64,000 nt of DNA, taken from Methanolobus profundi (GTDB lineage Archaea; Halobacteriota; Methanosarcinia; Methanosarcinales; Methanosarcinaceae). Under the pieces are notes generated by a model, which did not search any database, was not told where the DNA came from, and saw nothing but the letters and a program-made list of their open reading frames with translations. Shown piece by piece: positions 18,204 through 26,369 of the stretch. Each line of letters starts with the position of its first letter. Position 1 is the first letter of the stretch. The stretch spans positions 170,823-234,822 of the forward strand of contig NZ_FOUJ01000005.1 in NCBI RefSeq assembly GCF_900114835.1. Direction: 5' to 3'. The position numbers were made by a program, and so were the translations under genes.

Positions 18204-18830
18204 ATGATAGAAACCACTCAACTCCTGTACTTCATTGCAGTCTCAGTGGCTCTGACACTTCTGCCAGGTCCAGATATTCTCTTCGTGCTCACCCAGAGCA
18301 TATCACAGGGAAAGAAAGCAGGCATGGCGATAGCATTCGGCCTGTGTACAGGTCTGCTGTTCCATACAACTGCAGCAGCGTTAGGTGTTTCTGCGATACT
18401 GTACAGTTCTGCAGTGGCGTTCTCCATCCTGAAATATGCAGGAGCTATCTATCTCCTCTATCTTGCCTACAATGCAATTCGTGAAGAGGGTACCCTTGCA
18501 TCCCTGGGCTCATTAAGGGAAACAGAACTTCCTCTGCTCTACAGGAGAGGTATCTTCATGAATATCCTCAATCCCAAGGTATCACTGTTCTTCCTTGCCT
18601 TCCTGCCACAGTTCGTAAGTGTTGATTCCGGCAATATCCCCATGCAAATGGTATTCCTTGGTGCCGTGTTCTTCTTACAGGCGATAGTGGTCTTCTTTAT
18701 TGTCTCGTTCTTTGCCGGTATGATTGGGAACCGTATCATGGAAAGGCCCGGTTTGGGTAAGAAGATAAACTGGGCGAAGGCTGGTATATATTCTGTGATC
18801 GGGATAGAGCTTGCATTGTCGCATCAGTGA
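18204..18830 (+). CDS. LysE/RhtB-family amino-acid exporter
   Basis: A 208-residue membrane protein with six predicted helices and the LysE/RhtB N-terminal hallmark LLPGPDILFVLTQSISQGKKAG, followed by AFGLCTGLLFHTTAAALG and NILNPKVSLFFLAFLPQF. Members export lysine, homoserine, threonine or related compounds; the substrate cannot be read from sequence. No Shine-Dalgarno site is visible before ATG 18204. It converges with the WD40 gene. Confidence 0.92.
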   Translation: MIETTQLLYFIAVSVALTLLPGPDILFVLTQSISQGKKAGMAIAFGLCTGLLFHTTAAALGVSAILYSSAVAFSILKYAGAIYLLYLAYNAIREEGTLASLGSLRETELPLLYRRGIFMNILNPKVSLFFLAFLPQFVSVDSGNIPMQMVFLGAVFFLQAIVVFFIVSFFAGMIGNRIMERPGLGKKINWAKAGIYSVIGIELALSHQ

Positions 18831-18870
18831 GTGTGGTTTTTCCGATGGCATATGATTTTCATCTTTTCCA

Positions 18871-20058
18871 TTAGTAGTTCCCATCTTTGAGTTTCTGGAA
18901 ATCCCACAAATAAACAACATTCTCTCCTCCGATACTGTGTAATAACAGGTCACTATCAACACTAGCATTTATGGCATTCCAGAATTCTTCTCTGCTAAAA
19001 TAATATTTCTCATTGGTAGATAATCTCGCACTTGCAGCCAGATATCTAGTATCGGGCGAGAATTCAATATCGTTGATTCTTATAATTTCGTTTAACATGC
19101 TTACATCAAGTATCTTTTTTCCGGAAGAGATGTCCCATATGGTTAATTCACTATTCATCGATCCGGCAAGATACTTCCCATCAGAGGATAGGTCCAGGTC
19201 TGTTGCACGCGATGAAATTGAGCTTGAACGGGAAGTCAAACTCAGGTATGAATAAGATCTGTCTACAACATCTCCTGTGGAGGTGTTCCATACGGTTACC
19301 AACCCAATTTCTGACAGACCTGCACAGGTGCTCGCATCATCGGAAAAATCGAAGTTCTTGAGATCGTCAGATGTATAGATGATACTGGATGCGGTTGAAT
19401 TCTTCCAGTCCCAGTGTATTATCTTTCCGTCATCGTATCTTGCTAACAGGTATTTGCTATCAGGAGTAAAGACAAGTGATTTTACAGCATGATCTGAACT
19501 TGTTAAGGAATTTAGTACTTTTGCAGAATCTGTATCTCTTATATCTATGGAGATGGTATCAGTTCTTCCGTCTTTTTCAGATGGATATGCATAGGCTTTC
19601 CCATCAGGTGAGAAAGTGATAGTATTTGCGGGAGTACTACTTATAGGTCTTTGTAATAATGACCCATTATGTGTATCCCACAAATATACATCGAGGTTGC
19701 CCCCACTTATTATGTATTCATCATTGGGAGAAAAGTCTATAGAAATAACAGGGGTTGACACATGACTTCCAAAGTCCCTCATGAGCCTTTCATGTTCCAT
19801 AGTTCCCTCAGGGTCATAGATATCCTCTCCATTCTCAATATCCCATACACGGAGGTATGATTCAGAATAACCAACGGCAATAAGCTTGCTATCTGACGAA
19901 AATTCGATACAGTTGATATTGCGCTCATATGGATATGATACCTTTTCAGGTTGTGGCACAACATATTCCGGACCTATTATTATGAGGATACCAATGAGTA
20001 CGATCGCTGCAAGTATATAATTCAGGAACTTTTTCTGGTGTTCGTTGAGTTGGGTCAT
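18871..20058 (-). CDS. Membrane-anchored WD40 seven-bladed propeller protein
   Basis: A 395-residue protein with an N-terminal membrane helix (about 14-32, LNYILAAIVLIGILIIIG) and then seven WD-like repeats: cores such as INCIEFSSDSKLIAVG...VWDI, VISIDFSPNDEYIISGG...LWDT, VKSLVFTPDSKYLLARY, LKNFDFSDD...VWNT, ATDLDLSSDGKYLAGS...IWDI and INDIEFSPDTRYLAASA...LWDF. Seven blades would close one propeller on one side of the membrane, outside if the helix acts as an uncleaved signal. I start at ATG 20058; the upstream in-frame extension has no hydrophobic or family-like content. WD40 proteins usually scaffold complexes; the partner is unknown. Confidence 0.85.
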   Translation of the reverse strand: MTQLNEHQKKFLNYILAAIVLIGILIIIGPEYVVPQPEKVSYPYERNINCIEFSSDSKLIAVGYSESYLRVWDIENGEDIYDPEGTMEHERLMRDFGSHVSTPVISIDFSPNDEYIISGGNLDVYLWDTHNGSLLQRPISSTPANTITFSPDGKAYAYPSEKDGRTDTISIDIRDTDSAKVLNSLTSSDHAVKSLVFTPDSKYLLARYDDGKIIHWDWKNSTASSIIYTSDDLKNFDFSDDASTCAGLSEIGLVTVWNTSTGDVVDRSYSYLSLTSRSSSISSRATDLDLSSDGKYLAGSMNSELTIWDISSGKKILDVSMLNEIIRINDIEFSPDTRYLAASARLSTNEKYYFSREEFWNAINASVDSDLLLHSIGGENVVYLWDFQKLKDGNY

Positions 20059-20288
20059 GTTATTAGCTCTGTAGTCCTGACGATCGAATGGTATTGCAGT
20101 GTTGACTTGAAATTGTTTGACAGTCCGACACAATGTAATAAAATGTATACTATTAATACATTCCTTATTTATTTAGATCGATAATATGTTCCAGTGTGTT
20201 TGTTGTCCGGGTTATTCTTTTGTATCTTTATTGAATAGTAATATTGTAGTAATTATAACAGTCAACTCCATTCTATCGGGAACTGGCC

Positions 20289-21458
20289 ATGTTCGAACTG
20301 AAGATCGCCCTGAGACACATAAGTGCGCGGAAACGTCTGACATTCTTTGCAGTCTTCGCAGTAGCTCTTGCCATAGCTGTCATCGTAGTACTCATGTCCA
20401 TGATGACAGGGTTCACAGAGGAGCTGATCGATTCCACGGTGGAGAATTCCCCGCATATCGTTGTGACATCATCCGACCAGGATGAGGATTACGTCCATTT
20501 CTATAGTTATTATTCGGAGCAGCTAGCTTCAATGGATGGTGTGGAGGCTGTATCTCCTGTATTCGTGGGTCAGGCGGCCATCAGCCATAAGGACAATGCC
20601 GAAGGTGTGAATCTCAATGGTATCGACCCGGTGGCACAAGATGCTGTCATGAGGATCTCCGATGACATGGTCTCAGGTGATCTGTTCGCATTGGGGAGGA
20701 GTAATAATGGTATTGTGATCGGTGACAAGCTTGCAGAGGACCTGGAAGTTGTCATGGGTGATCATGTTGATGTCGTAATGCCGGGATTTGGAGAATCATC
20801 CTTCAAGGTGATCGGCATATTTGACACCGGGACATCCAGTGACGAGACCGTTGCATACGTCAGGTTCGACTCAGCTCTCGATTTTTTCGATGAGAATGGT
20901 GTTGCCAGCAGGATCAACATAAGGGTGACAGATCCTTTCCAGGCAGATGTGGTGGCTGACATGATCGAGGCGGACACAGGTCTTGATGCACAGAGCTGGA
21001 TCGAGGCGAATAGTGAGATACTGAACCTTCTCAACACCCAGACACTTATCGTGTGGATCTATTACGGTCTGATCTATATGATAGCAGGGTTTGGTATTGC
21101 TAATACCCTCTTCACAGTTGTCATGGACAAAAAAAGGGAGATCGGCATGCTAATGGCAATGGGTGCTTCTAAGAAGAACATAACAATGATCTTCCTGCAG
21201 GAATCCCTCATATTGGGAACAATGGGCGTGTTGCTCGGGTGCATACTGGGATATTTAGCATCCTCTGCACTGTCCTCCTATCAGATCGACCTTCCCAGTG
21301 AGATGTATTTCGGTCTCACAACCCTTCCACTAAAAGCGGATATAATGAACTATGTATATGCAGTGATCTTCTCCTTCTTCATCAATATCGTTGCCGGGGT
21401 GTATCCTGCAAGAAAAGCAGCATCATTAGATCCTGTGGGAGCTATTGAAAGTGATTGA
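20289..21458 (+). CDS. FtsX/LolC-type ABC transporter permease
   Basis: A 389-residue permease: one N-terminal helix (about 20-42), a large extracellular MacB_PCD-like domain (about 45-250), then three C-terminal helices with the FtsX core GFGIANTLFTVVMDKKREIGMLMAMGASKKNI, ending YPARKAASLDPVGAIE. Such permeases do not import solutes. They convey force from a cytoplasmic ATPase to extract or expel lipids, peptides or proteins. No ATPase is adjacent. It is 30-40% alike by eye to the permease at 22123-23280, so the pair may form a LolCE-like heterodimer. Confidence 0.9.
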   Translation: MFELKIALRHISARKRLTFFAVFAVALAIAVIVVLMSMMTGFTEELIDSTVENSPHIVVTSSDQDEDYVHFYSYYSEQLASMDGVEAVSPVFVGQAAISHKDNAEGVNLNGIDPVAQDAVMRISDDMVSGDLFALGRSNNGIVIGDKLAEDLEVVMGDHVDVVMPGFGESSFKVIGIFDTGTSSDETVAYVRFDSALDFFDENGVASRINIRVTDPFQADVVADMIEADTGLDAQSWIEANSEILNLLNTQTLIVWIYYGLIYMIAGFGIANTLFTVVMDKKREIGMLMAMGASKKNITMIFLQESLILGTMGVLLGCILGYLASSALSSYQIDLPSEMYFGLTTLPLKADIMNYVYAVIFSFFINIVAGVYPARKAASLDPVGAIESD

Positions 21459-21489
21459 TGGCGACTTCTCTCTTATTTAAAGCAGAGAG

Positions 21490-21551
21490 TTCGTTCGCAT
21501 ATGTACGAAAGGCTTATATTCTAATAAGTCGTTTGTATGTTTGCGAACGGG
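21490..21551. repeat. Long near-perfect stem-loop
   Basis: The arms 21493-21517 and 21524-21548 pair over 25 positions around a 6-base loop, with only two mismatches once G-U pairs are allowed. Three more pairs extend the base. It lies after a CTCTC/GAGAG hairpin that follows the permease stop and 135 bases before the pyrophosphatase-like gene. It could be a strong terminator, a structured RNA or a small palindromic repeat element. Confidence 0.6.
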
Positions 21552-21685
21552 TTAGATTTTAGTACCTCTCCAATACACTCTAATGTCACCATACCTGTGC
21601 ATTCAACCCCCTTTACCCGTTCGCCCCCTATGTTTCTATTTTTTTTACCTATGTTCTTATTATCCAGGCGTACCAATAGACTGGT

Positions 21686-22102
21686 ATGAGGATCGTGATA
21701 GAGACACCTAAGTACAGCTTCTTTAAATATCATAAAGAAGGCCAGGTCTTTGTCAAAGAGTTCCTTTCTCCAATACCTACTATTTTCAACTATGGTTTTA
21801 TCGAGGGGAGCCTTGCTGCCGATGGCATGGAAAAAGATGTAGTTGTCATAGGTCCACCTATGCCACAAGGTCACGTTTTTGATGTTTCTGAAATAGATGG
21901 TGTCGTAAGGTTCATTGACGATTCACTTGAGGACAATAAAGAGATAATATGTTCAGGTGGCTTCTATTCAAAACCGCTCTTCTATTTCTACTTCCACCTT
22001 TATGCAGCCTTCAAGGTCATGTACTACCTGCTTTTCAAAAAAAGGATAACACATTGCAGGTTCCTTGGTATCGAGTGGTATGGTAAAGGGTCTGAAAAAT
22101 AA
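21686..22102 (+). CDS. Divergent family I inorganic pyrophosphatase-like protein
   Basis: A 138-residue protein that aligns by eye with soluble family I pyrophosphatases: VIETPKYSFFKYH, PTIFNYGFIEGSL (family PxNYGYIPxT), DGMEKDVVVIGPP (family DGDPxDVLV), and VVRFIDDSLEDNKEI (family VLKMTDExGEDxK). Several catalytic positions differ from the E. coli enzyme: the second Asp of DGDPxD is Met, the Glu after KY is His, and the Arg of the DRFM motif is Glu. Others (the DxxxxD pair and Lys of DNK) remain. It also has a hydrophobic C-terminal stretch (FYFYFHLYAAFKVMYYLLF) unusual for the family. It is probably a non-enzymatic or altered phosphate-binding protein. Confidence 0.65.
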   Translation: MRIVIETPKYSFFKYHKEGQVFVKEFLSPIPTIFNYGFIEGSLAADGMEKDVVVIGPPMPQGHVFDVSEIDGVVRFIDDSLEDNKEIICSGGFYSKPLFYFYFHLYAAFKVMYYLLFKKRITHCRFLGIEWYGKGSEK

Positions 22103-22122
22103 GTGAGTTCACTTACCCTTGT

Positions 22123-23280
22123 TCATCTTGATGATATAGCTTCCACAGGATCAAGACTTGCTGCCCTCTGGGCAGGATAGATGCCTGCGATAAGGTTCAG
22201 TAAGAACACTATTGTGATGATCCTCAGCACATCACCTATCCTGACAACCACCGGTATGACCTCAAGTCCATAGGCTCCTTCAGGAAGTGGATAGCTCCCT
22301 ATGGACAATGCCAGAGCAATACCTGCTGCAGTTCCAAGAACAGCACCGGAAAGACCAAGTATCCCACTCTCGATGAGGAAAATGAAACGGATATTGGACT
22401 TAGTGGCACCCATTGCCAGCAGTATGCCGATCTCTTTTACCTTTCCCATTACGACCATGTTCAATGTGCTCACAACACCAAATGATGCGATAAGAAGAAT
22501 GAATCCAAGTGTGATATTATTTGAAACGGTCTCTATAGCAATGGTCCTCAGGATCTCCGGGTTGTTCACGGTCCATCCGTCAGCATTGTAGCCGTTGTTC
22601 TCGATGATCTCTGCTATTTCCCTGTCCCTGTTGAAATCGTTAAGCCTCAGAGATATGCCGTTGATCACATCCTCGATATCGTAGAAGTCCTGTGCTGTCT
22701 TCAGTGATGTATATGTGAGACTTTCATCCAGTGCGGTCCCGGTATCATATATCGCTACAACTTTCAGGGAAACCGGGTTTGCATTCGGGAATGATACCTC
22801 CACATTGTCACCCAGCTCAAGTTCCATATCCTCTGCGAACGTGTCCCCGATGATGATACTTTTATCTGAATACGTCAGTCCGTCATAGTCCCCCAGTATT
22901 ATGTCGTCCCGGGTGTGTGCAACAGCATCTTCCTCTGCCGGCAATATGCCTTTGAGGACAGCATTCTTCGTATTATCCTTGTATTTGAAAGAAGCCTCTC
23001 CTGTAAGGTAAGGTGATGAAGCTACAACACCATCAATATTATTGATCTTATCGACGATGTTCTTGTAAAGATATATGTGATCCTCACCATCCTCTGGTGA
23101 AACAACAACATGTGGCAAGTTATCAACGGTCTTACTGTAAAGTTCCTGTGTGAACCCTGCCATAAAGGCCTGTGATACCATTAGTATCATAACTGCGATC
23201 CCGATGGCTGCAACTGAGAGAATTGTCTGTCTTTTCCTTGCTATTATATGACGAAGTGCAATGAACAGTTCATATCGCAT
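22123..23280 (-). CDS. FtsX/LolC-type ABC transporter permease
   Basis: A 385-residue permease with the same plan as the one at 20289: N-terminal helix after HIIARKRQTILS, extracellular domain, then the core GVVSTLNMVVMGKVKEIGILLAMGATKSNI and the end YPAQRAASLDPVEAISS. I start at ATG 23280, which has AAAGGTG upstream; a GTG three codons earlier is in frame. It lies 18 bases after the PGF-CTERM gene and probably shares its transcript, which suggests that the anchored protein is its extracellular partner. No ATPase adjoins it. Confidence 0.9.
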   Translation of the reverse strand: MRYELFIALRHIIARKRQTILSVAAIGIAVMILMVSQAFMAGFTQELYSKTVDNLPHVVVSPEDGEDHIYLYKNIVDKINNIDGVVASSPYLTGEASFKYKDNTKNAVLKGILPAEEDAVAHTRDDIILGDYDGLTYSDKSIIIGDTFAEDMELELGDNVEVSFPNANPVSLKVVAIYDTGTALDESLTYTSLKTAQDFYDIEDVINGISLRLNDFNRDREIAEIIENNGYNADGWTVNNPEILRTIAIETVSNNITLGFILLIASFGVVSTLNMVVMGKVKEIGILLAMGATKSNIRFIFLIESGILGLSGAVLGTAAGIALALSIGSYPLPEGAYGLEVIPVVVRIGDVLRIITIVFLLNLIAGIYPAQRAASLDPVEAISSR

Positions 23281-23298
23281 CGGGCACACCTTTCAGTG

Positions 23299-24405
23299 TT
23301 ATCTCTTTCTGGACATCAGGGCAACAATTGCGATCAGGAACAGTGAACCAGAAAGCATGAATCCCGGTGACTCCTCTGCATCTTCAGTGCCTGTGTTATT
23401 AGTCTGCTGCGTAGATGGCTCATGATCGGATTCGATGATCTTCTCTTCAACATCCAGTATATCTCCATCGTTGCCGATTACTTCTATAACAAGTGAATAG
23501 ATCCCGGTTGTGAGACGTTCCTCCCATATTGTCTCTACGGTCTCATCATCTTCATTGAGAAGTATCGGTGACTTTTGGGTTACGGACTCGATAACATTTT
23601 CTCCATCATCGTCCTGTTTTGAGACTGTGAATCTTACTGATCCTTCAAAAGGAACCTGGGAAATACCATCGACAGTTGCACTGGCCCCAATGTCATCTTC
23701 GTATGTATCACTGATGAACACATCATCCTGTGCCACAAAGTCCTCTGAAAGAGCAATGTAGGTCACAGAAGGAGAGTACATTTTGACCTTGATCCTTCCT
23801 GTATATTCCTTGTTGTTCTCAAGAAGTACGTTCCAGTCCTTTGTAACTTCCATTGGTTGTGTGTGTACTGATATCTTCTTCTCTGTTCCGGAATATATTA
23901 CATCCGAGCCATCGATCAGCATGTATTCAACATCAACTACAACAGCTTCCTGTGGTGTTATCATAACACTGAATCCCTGTGAGTTAGGGACAAGGTCGTC
24001 AACGGTGGCTCTTGGTATGGTCTGCCTGCCGTTCACAAAATTATATGCATTCTCATAGATCACGCAGCCATCTTTTGAGATCATGGTGTTGACAGTGTAT
24101 TTTCCATCTCCTTTGTCATCAGTGTCCCACTCGAAAGCTTTTGTCACGTCCGAGTCAGGTGTGATCATATCGATAGAGAATTTCCTCTTATCAAGTGTGC
24201 TGCCTTCATGTTCCATTGTCATCTCAAGTTCAAGTCCGCTGACCTGCTCTGAGCTATGTAATGTGATATCACATGTATCGAGGTCTGAATAGATATCCAC
24301 GACACTTACATCATAGTTATCTGATCCACGATCTGCTGCAAAGGAAGTTCCTGTAATAGAGACTATAAGCAGGATAGCTGTCAGGTACAATAGGGCAGTT
24401 CTCAT
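23299..24405 (-). CDS. PGF-CTERM surface protein
   Basis: A 368-residue exported protein. A signal peptide covers about 1-21 (LYLTAILLIVSITGTSFA). The body has repeated beta-rich segments, and the C-terminus has the tripartite archaeosortase signal: a Thr/Asn-rich low-complexity stretch, PGF, a hydrophobic helix (LSGSLFLIAIVAL) and a final SRKR. Proteins with this signal are cut by archaeosortase A and linked to lipid. ATG 24405 has the ribosome site AGGAG. The neighbouring COG1361 proteins instead keep ordinary C-terminal membrane helices, so this one is processed differently. Probably works with the permease at 22123. No archaeosortase gene lies in the window. Confidence 0.82.
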   Translation of the reverse strand: MRTALLYLTAILLIVSITGTSFAADRGSDNYDVSVVDIYSDLDTCDITLHSSEQVSGLELEMTMEHEGSTLDKRKFSIDMITPDSDVTKAFEWDTDDKGDGKYTVNTMISKDGCVIYENAYNFVNGRQTIPRATVDDLVPNSQGFSVMITPQEAVVVDVEYMLIDGSDVIYSGTEKKISVHTQPMEVTKDWNVLLENNKEYTGRIKVKMYSPSVTYIALSEDFVAQDDVFISDTYEDDIGASATVDGISQVPFEGSVRFTVSKQDDDGENVIESVTQKSPILLNEDDETVETIWEERLTTGIYSLVIEVIGNDGDILDVEEKIIESDHEPSTQQTNNTGTEDAEESPGFMLSGSLFLIAIVALMSRKR

Positions 24406-24487
24406 ATAATGGCTCCTGTATCTAAGCAAACTTATTTTTGATAGTATTTATAGGGTTCTGTATATATTATCTATCAAAATAGCTGCC

Positions 24488-25675
24488 TCATTCGTATCTC
24501 AATGCATCGAGTGGTTTCATCCTCGATGCTTTCCATGCGGGGTACATGCCACCTACAAGACTTGTAGCAATGCCAAAGAAGAAGCCTTCCATTACATAGA
24601 ACATGCTGGACAGTGTGAGCAGGTACGAGGTGTTCTTGACAACAAGCACCATAACAAGATAGCTTCCTCCAATTGTGAGTATCGCACCTGCCGTACTGGC
24701 GATAACTCCAAGGAATAATGCTTCCAGCAAGAACATCTTCAGAATATCCTTTCTTGAAGCTCCAACTGCTTTCATGATACCGATCTCTTTTGTACGTTCC
24801 ATTGTTGACATGAGCATGACGTTGAGTATACTGACACCTGCAACCAGCAGTGATATAGAGCCGATTCCCATGAGGAAAAGTGAGATCGAACTGAATACAT
24901 CATCAAGGCTCTCAGTGATCGAGTTGGTTGCAAATACGGTGACAAGTTCATCCTTCTTGTTAATACGTTCCTCTATCTCATCTACAACTTTATCTATCTC
25001 TTCAATGTCCTCAACGATCACAATGACCTGATCATAACCTTCATCTTCGTCAGGGTACAGTTTCTCATACATCTCTGATGATGTGAAAACACCGCTATCG
25101 GTATTGATATCGAACCCAAGTCCCCTCTCTTTCAGGATCCCTACCACCCTGAGTTTAGTGTCATCTATCTCTATTTTTTGTCCGGGAGTGATCTCCAGAT
25201 TCTCAGCTACACTTGAACCCACTACACAGTCTGTGGAACCCGGTTTGAAATATCTGCCCTCTTCAAGTTCCACAAGTTTCTCAAGATCGTCTTTTTCGAT
25301 GTCATAAACTGAAACATATAACAGGATATCTATCCCATCCTTCCGGTGCTCGATCATCTCTCCGTCGGCTATCACCGGTATCACGCTTTCGATGTTCCCT
25401 ACCTTATTGATCTGATCCACCTGCCTGTCAGTCACATAGTCCTCTCCTGGAGCAGGAGATACTATGAGCTTATCTCCTATGTCTGCAAAAGAGTCGGTAA
25501 CTGAAAGTTTCAGGCTGTTACCCAGAATTCCCATTGAGGAGATCGCGATAACACCGATAATGATGCCGATCGCTGCAAGTATGGTACGAACAGACTGTCT
25601 TTTCAGATTTCTCTTTGCCAGTTCAGCGTACATATTGTTCCTGAGAAAGGCCGGGACCTTTTCTGTAAGCTTCAC
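24488..25675 (-). CDS. MacB-type ABC transporter permease (cassette A)
   Basis: A 395-residue permease with an N-terminal helix after RNLKRQSVRTILAAIGIIIG, a MacB_PCD extracellular domain (about 45-265) and three C-terminal helices with VSILNVMLMSTMERTKEIGIMKAVGASRKDIL, ending YPAWKASRMKPLDALRYE. This is the classic MacB/FtsX arrangement. The start is a GTG at 25675 overlapping the stop of the ATPase gene (GTGA), a sign of tight translational coupling. It is the last gene of the cassette A operon Yip1-Yip1-COG1361-ATPase-permease. Confidence 0.94.
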   Translation of the reverse strand: MKLTEKVPAFLRNNMYAELAKRNLKRQSVRTILAAIGIIIGVIAISSMGILGNSLKLSVTDSFADIGDKLIVSPAPGEDYVTDRQVDQINKVGNIESVIPVIADGEMIEHRKDGIDILLYVSVYDIEKDDLEKLVELEEGRYFKPGSTDCVVGSSVAENLEITPGQKIEIDDTKLRVVGILKERGLGFDINTDSGVFTSSEMYEKLYPDEDEGYDQVIVIVEDIEEIDKVVDEIEERINKKDELVTVFATNSITESLDDVFSSISLFLMGIGSISLLVAGVSILNVMLMSTMERTKEIGIMKAVGASRKDILKMFLLEALFLGVIASTAGAILTIGGSYLVMVLVVKNTSYLLTLSSMFYVMEGFFFGIATSLVGGMYPAWKASRMKPLDALRYE

Positions 25676-26358
25676 TCAACGACCTCCCCGTCCTGTATTC
25701 GAATGGTCGTGTGTGAATATTCTTCCAGCTTAGGGTCGTGTGTGACTACAATGACAGTTGTCCCAGAAGAGTTGAGTTCCTTCAGTAATTTCATTATGTT
25801 CTGTCCGGTCCTCGTATCCAGATTCCCTGTAGGTTCGTCAGCAAGCAGGATGGGAGGCTCGTTAGCCAGTGCCCTTGCGATGGCGACCCTCTGTTGCTGT
25901 CCGCCTGACATCTCATTTGGCTTATGCTCTGCAAATTCCAATGGCAGGTCTGCTTTCTTCAACATCTCAATAGCTTTTTTTCTTCGTTTTGCAGGAGAAG
26001 CACCGTTGAATATCATGGGTATTTCCACGTTCTCAATGGCAGTGAGCGTCGGTATGAGATTGAACTGCTGGAAGATAAATCCGATATTGTTCCTGCGGAT
26101 GGCTGTGAGCCCGTCATCATCCAGTCTGGAGAGGTCCACGTTGTTGACCTTCACCTTTCCGGATGTTGGTAGGTCAAGACAACCTATCATGTTCAGAAGA
26201 GTACTCTTCCCCGACCCTGAAGAACCCATAATGGTTACAAAGTCCCCTTTTTCGATAGAAATGCTGACACCGTTCAGGGCATATATCCTGTTAGTGCCGA
26301 GTGTGTATATGCGTTTCACATCTTGCAGTTCTACTATCGGGTGGTGCAGGTCTTGCAT
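25672..26358 (-). CDS. MacB/LolD-type ABC ATPase (cassette A)
   Basis: A 228-residue ATPase with Walker A GSSGSGKST, Q-loop FQQFN, signature [17 protein letters not shown], Walker [12 protein letters not shown] and a THDPK switch. It energises the permease whose start overlaps its stop codon, and it follows the COG1361 gene by 11 bases. Typical of ATPases of efflux or lipoprotein-release systems rather than importers. Confidence 0.95.
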   Translation of the reverse strand: MQDLHHPIVELQDVKRIYTLGTNRIYALNGVSISIEKGDFVTIMGSSGSGKSTLLNMIGCLDLPTSGKVKVNNVDLSRLDDDGLTAIRRNNIGFIFQQFNLIPTLTAIENVEIPMIFNGASPAKRRKKAIEMLKKADLPLEFAEHKPNEMSGGQQQRVAIARALANEPPILLADEPTGNLDTRTGQNIMKLLKELNSSGTTVIVVTHDPKLEEYSHTTIRIQDGEVVE

Positions 26359-26369
26359 AAGGACACCGC

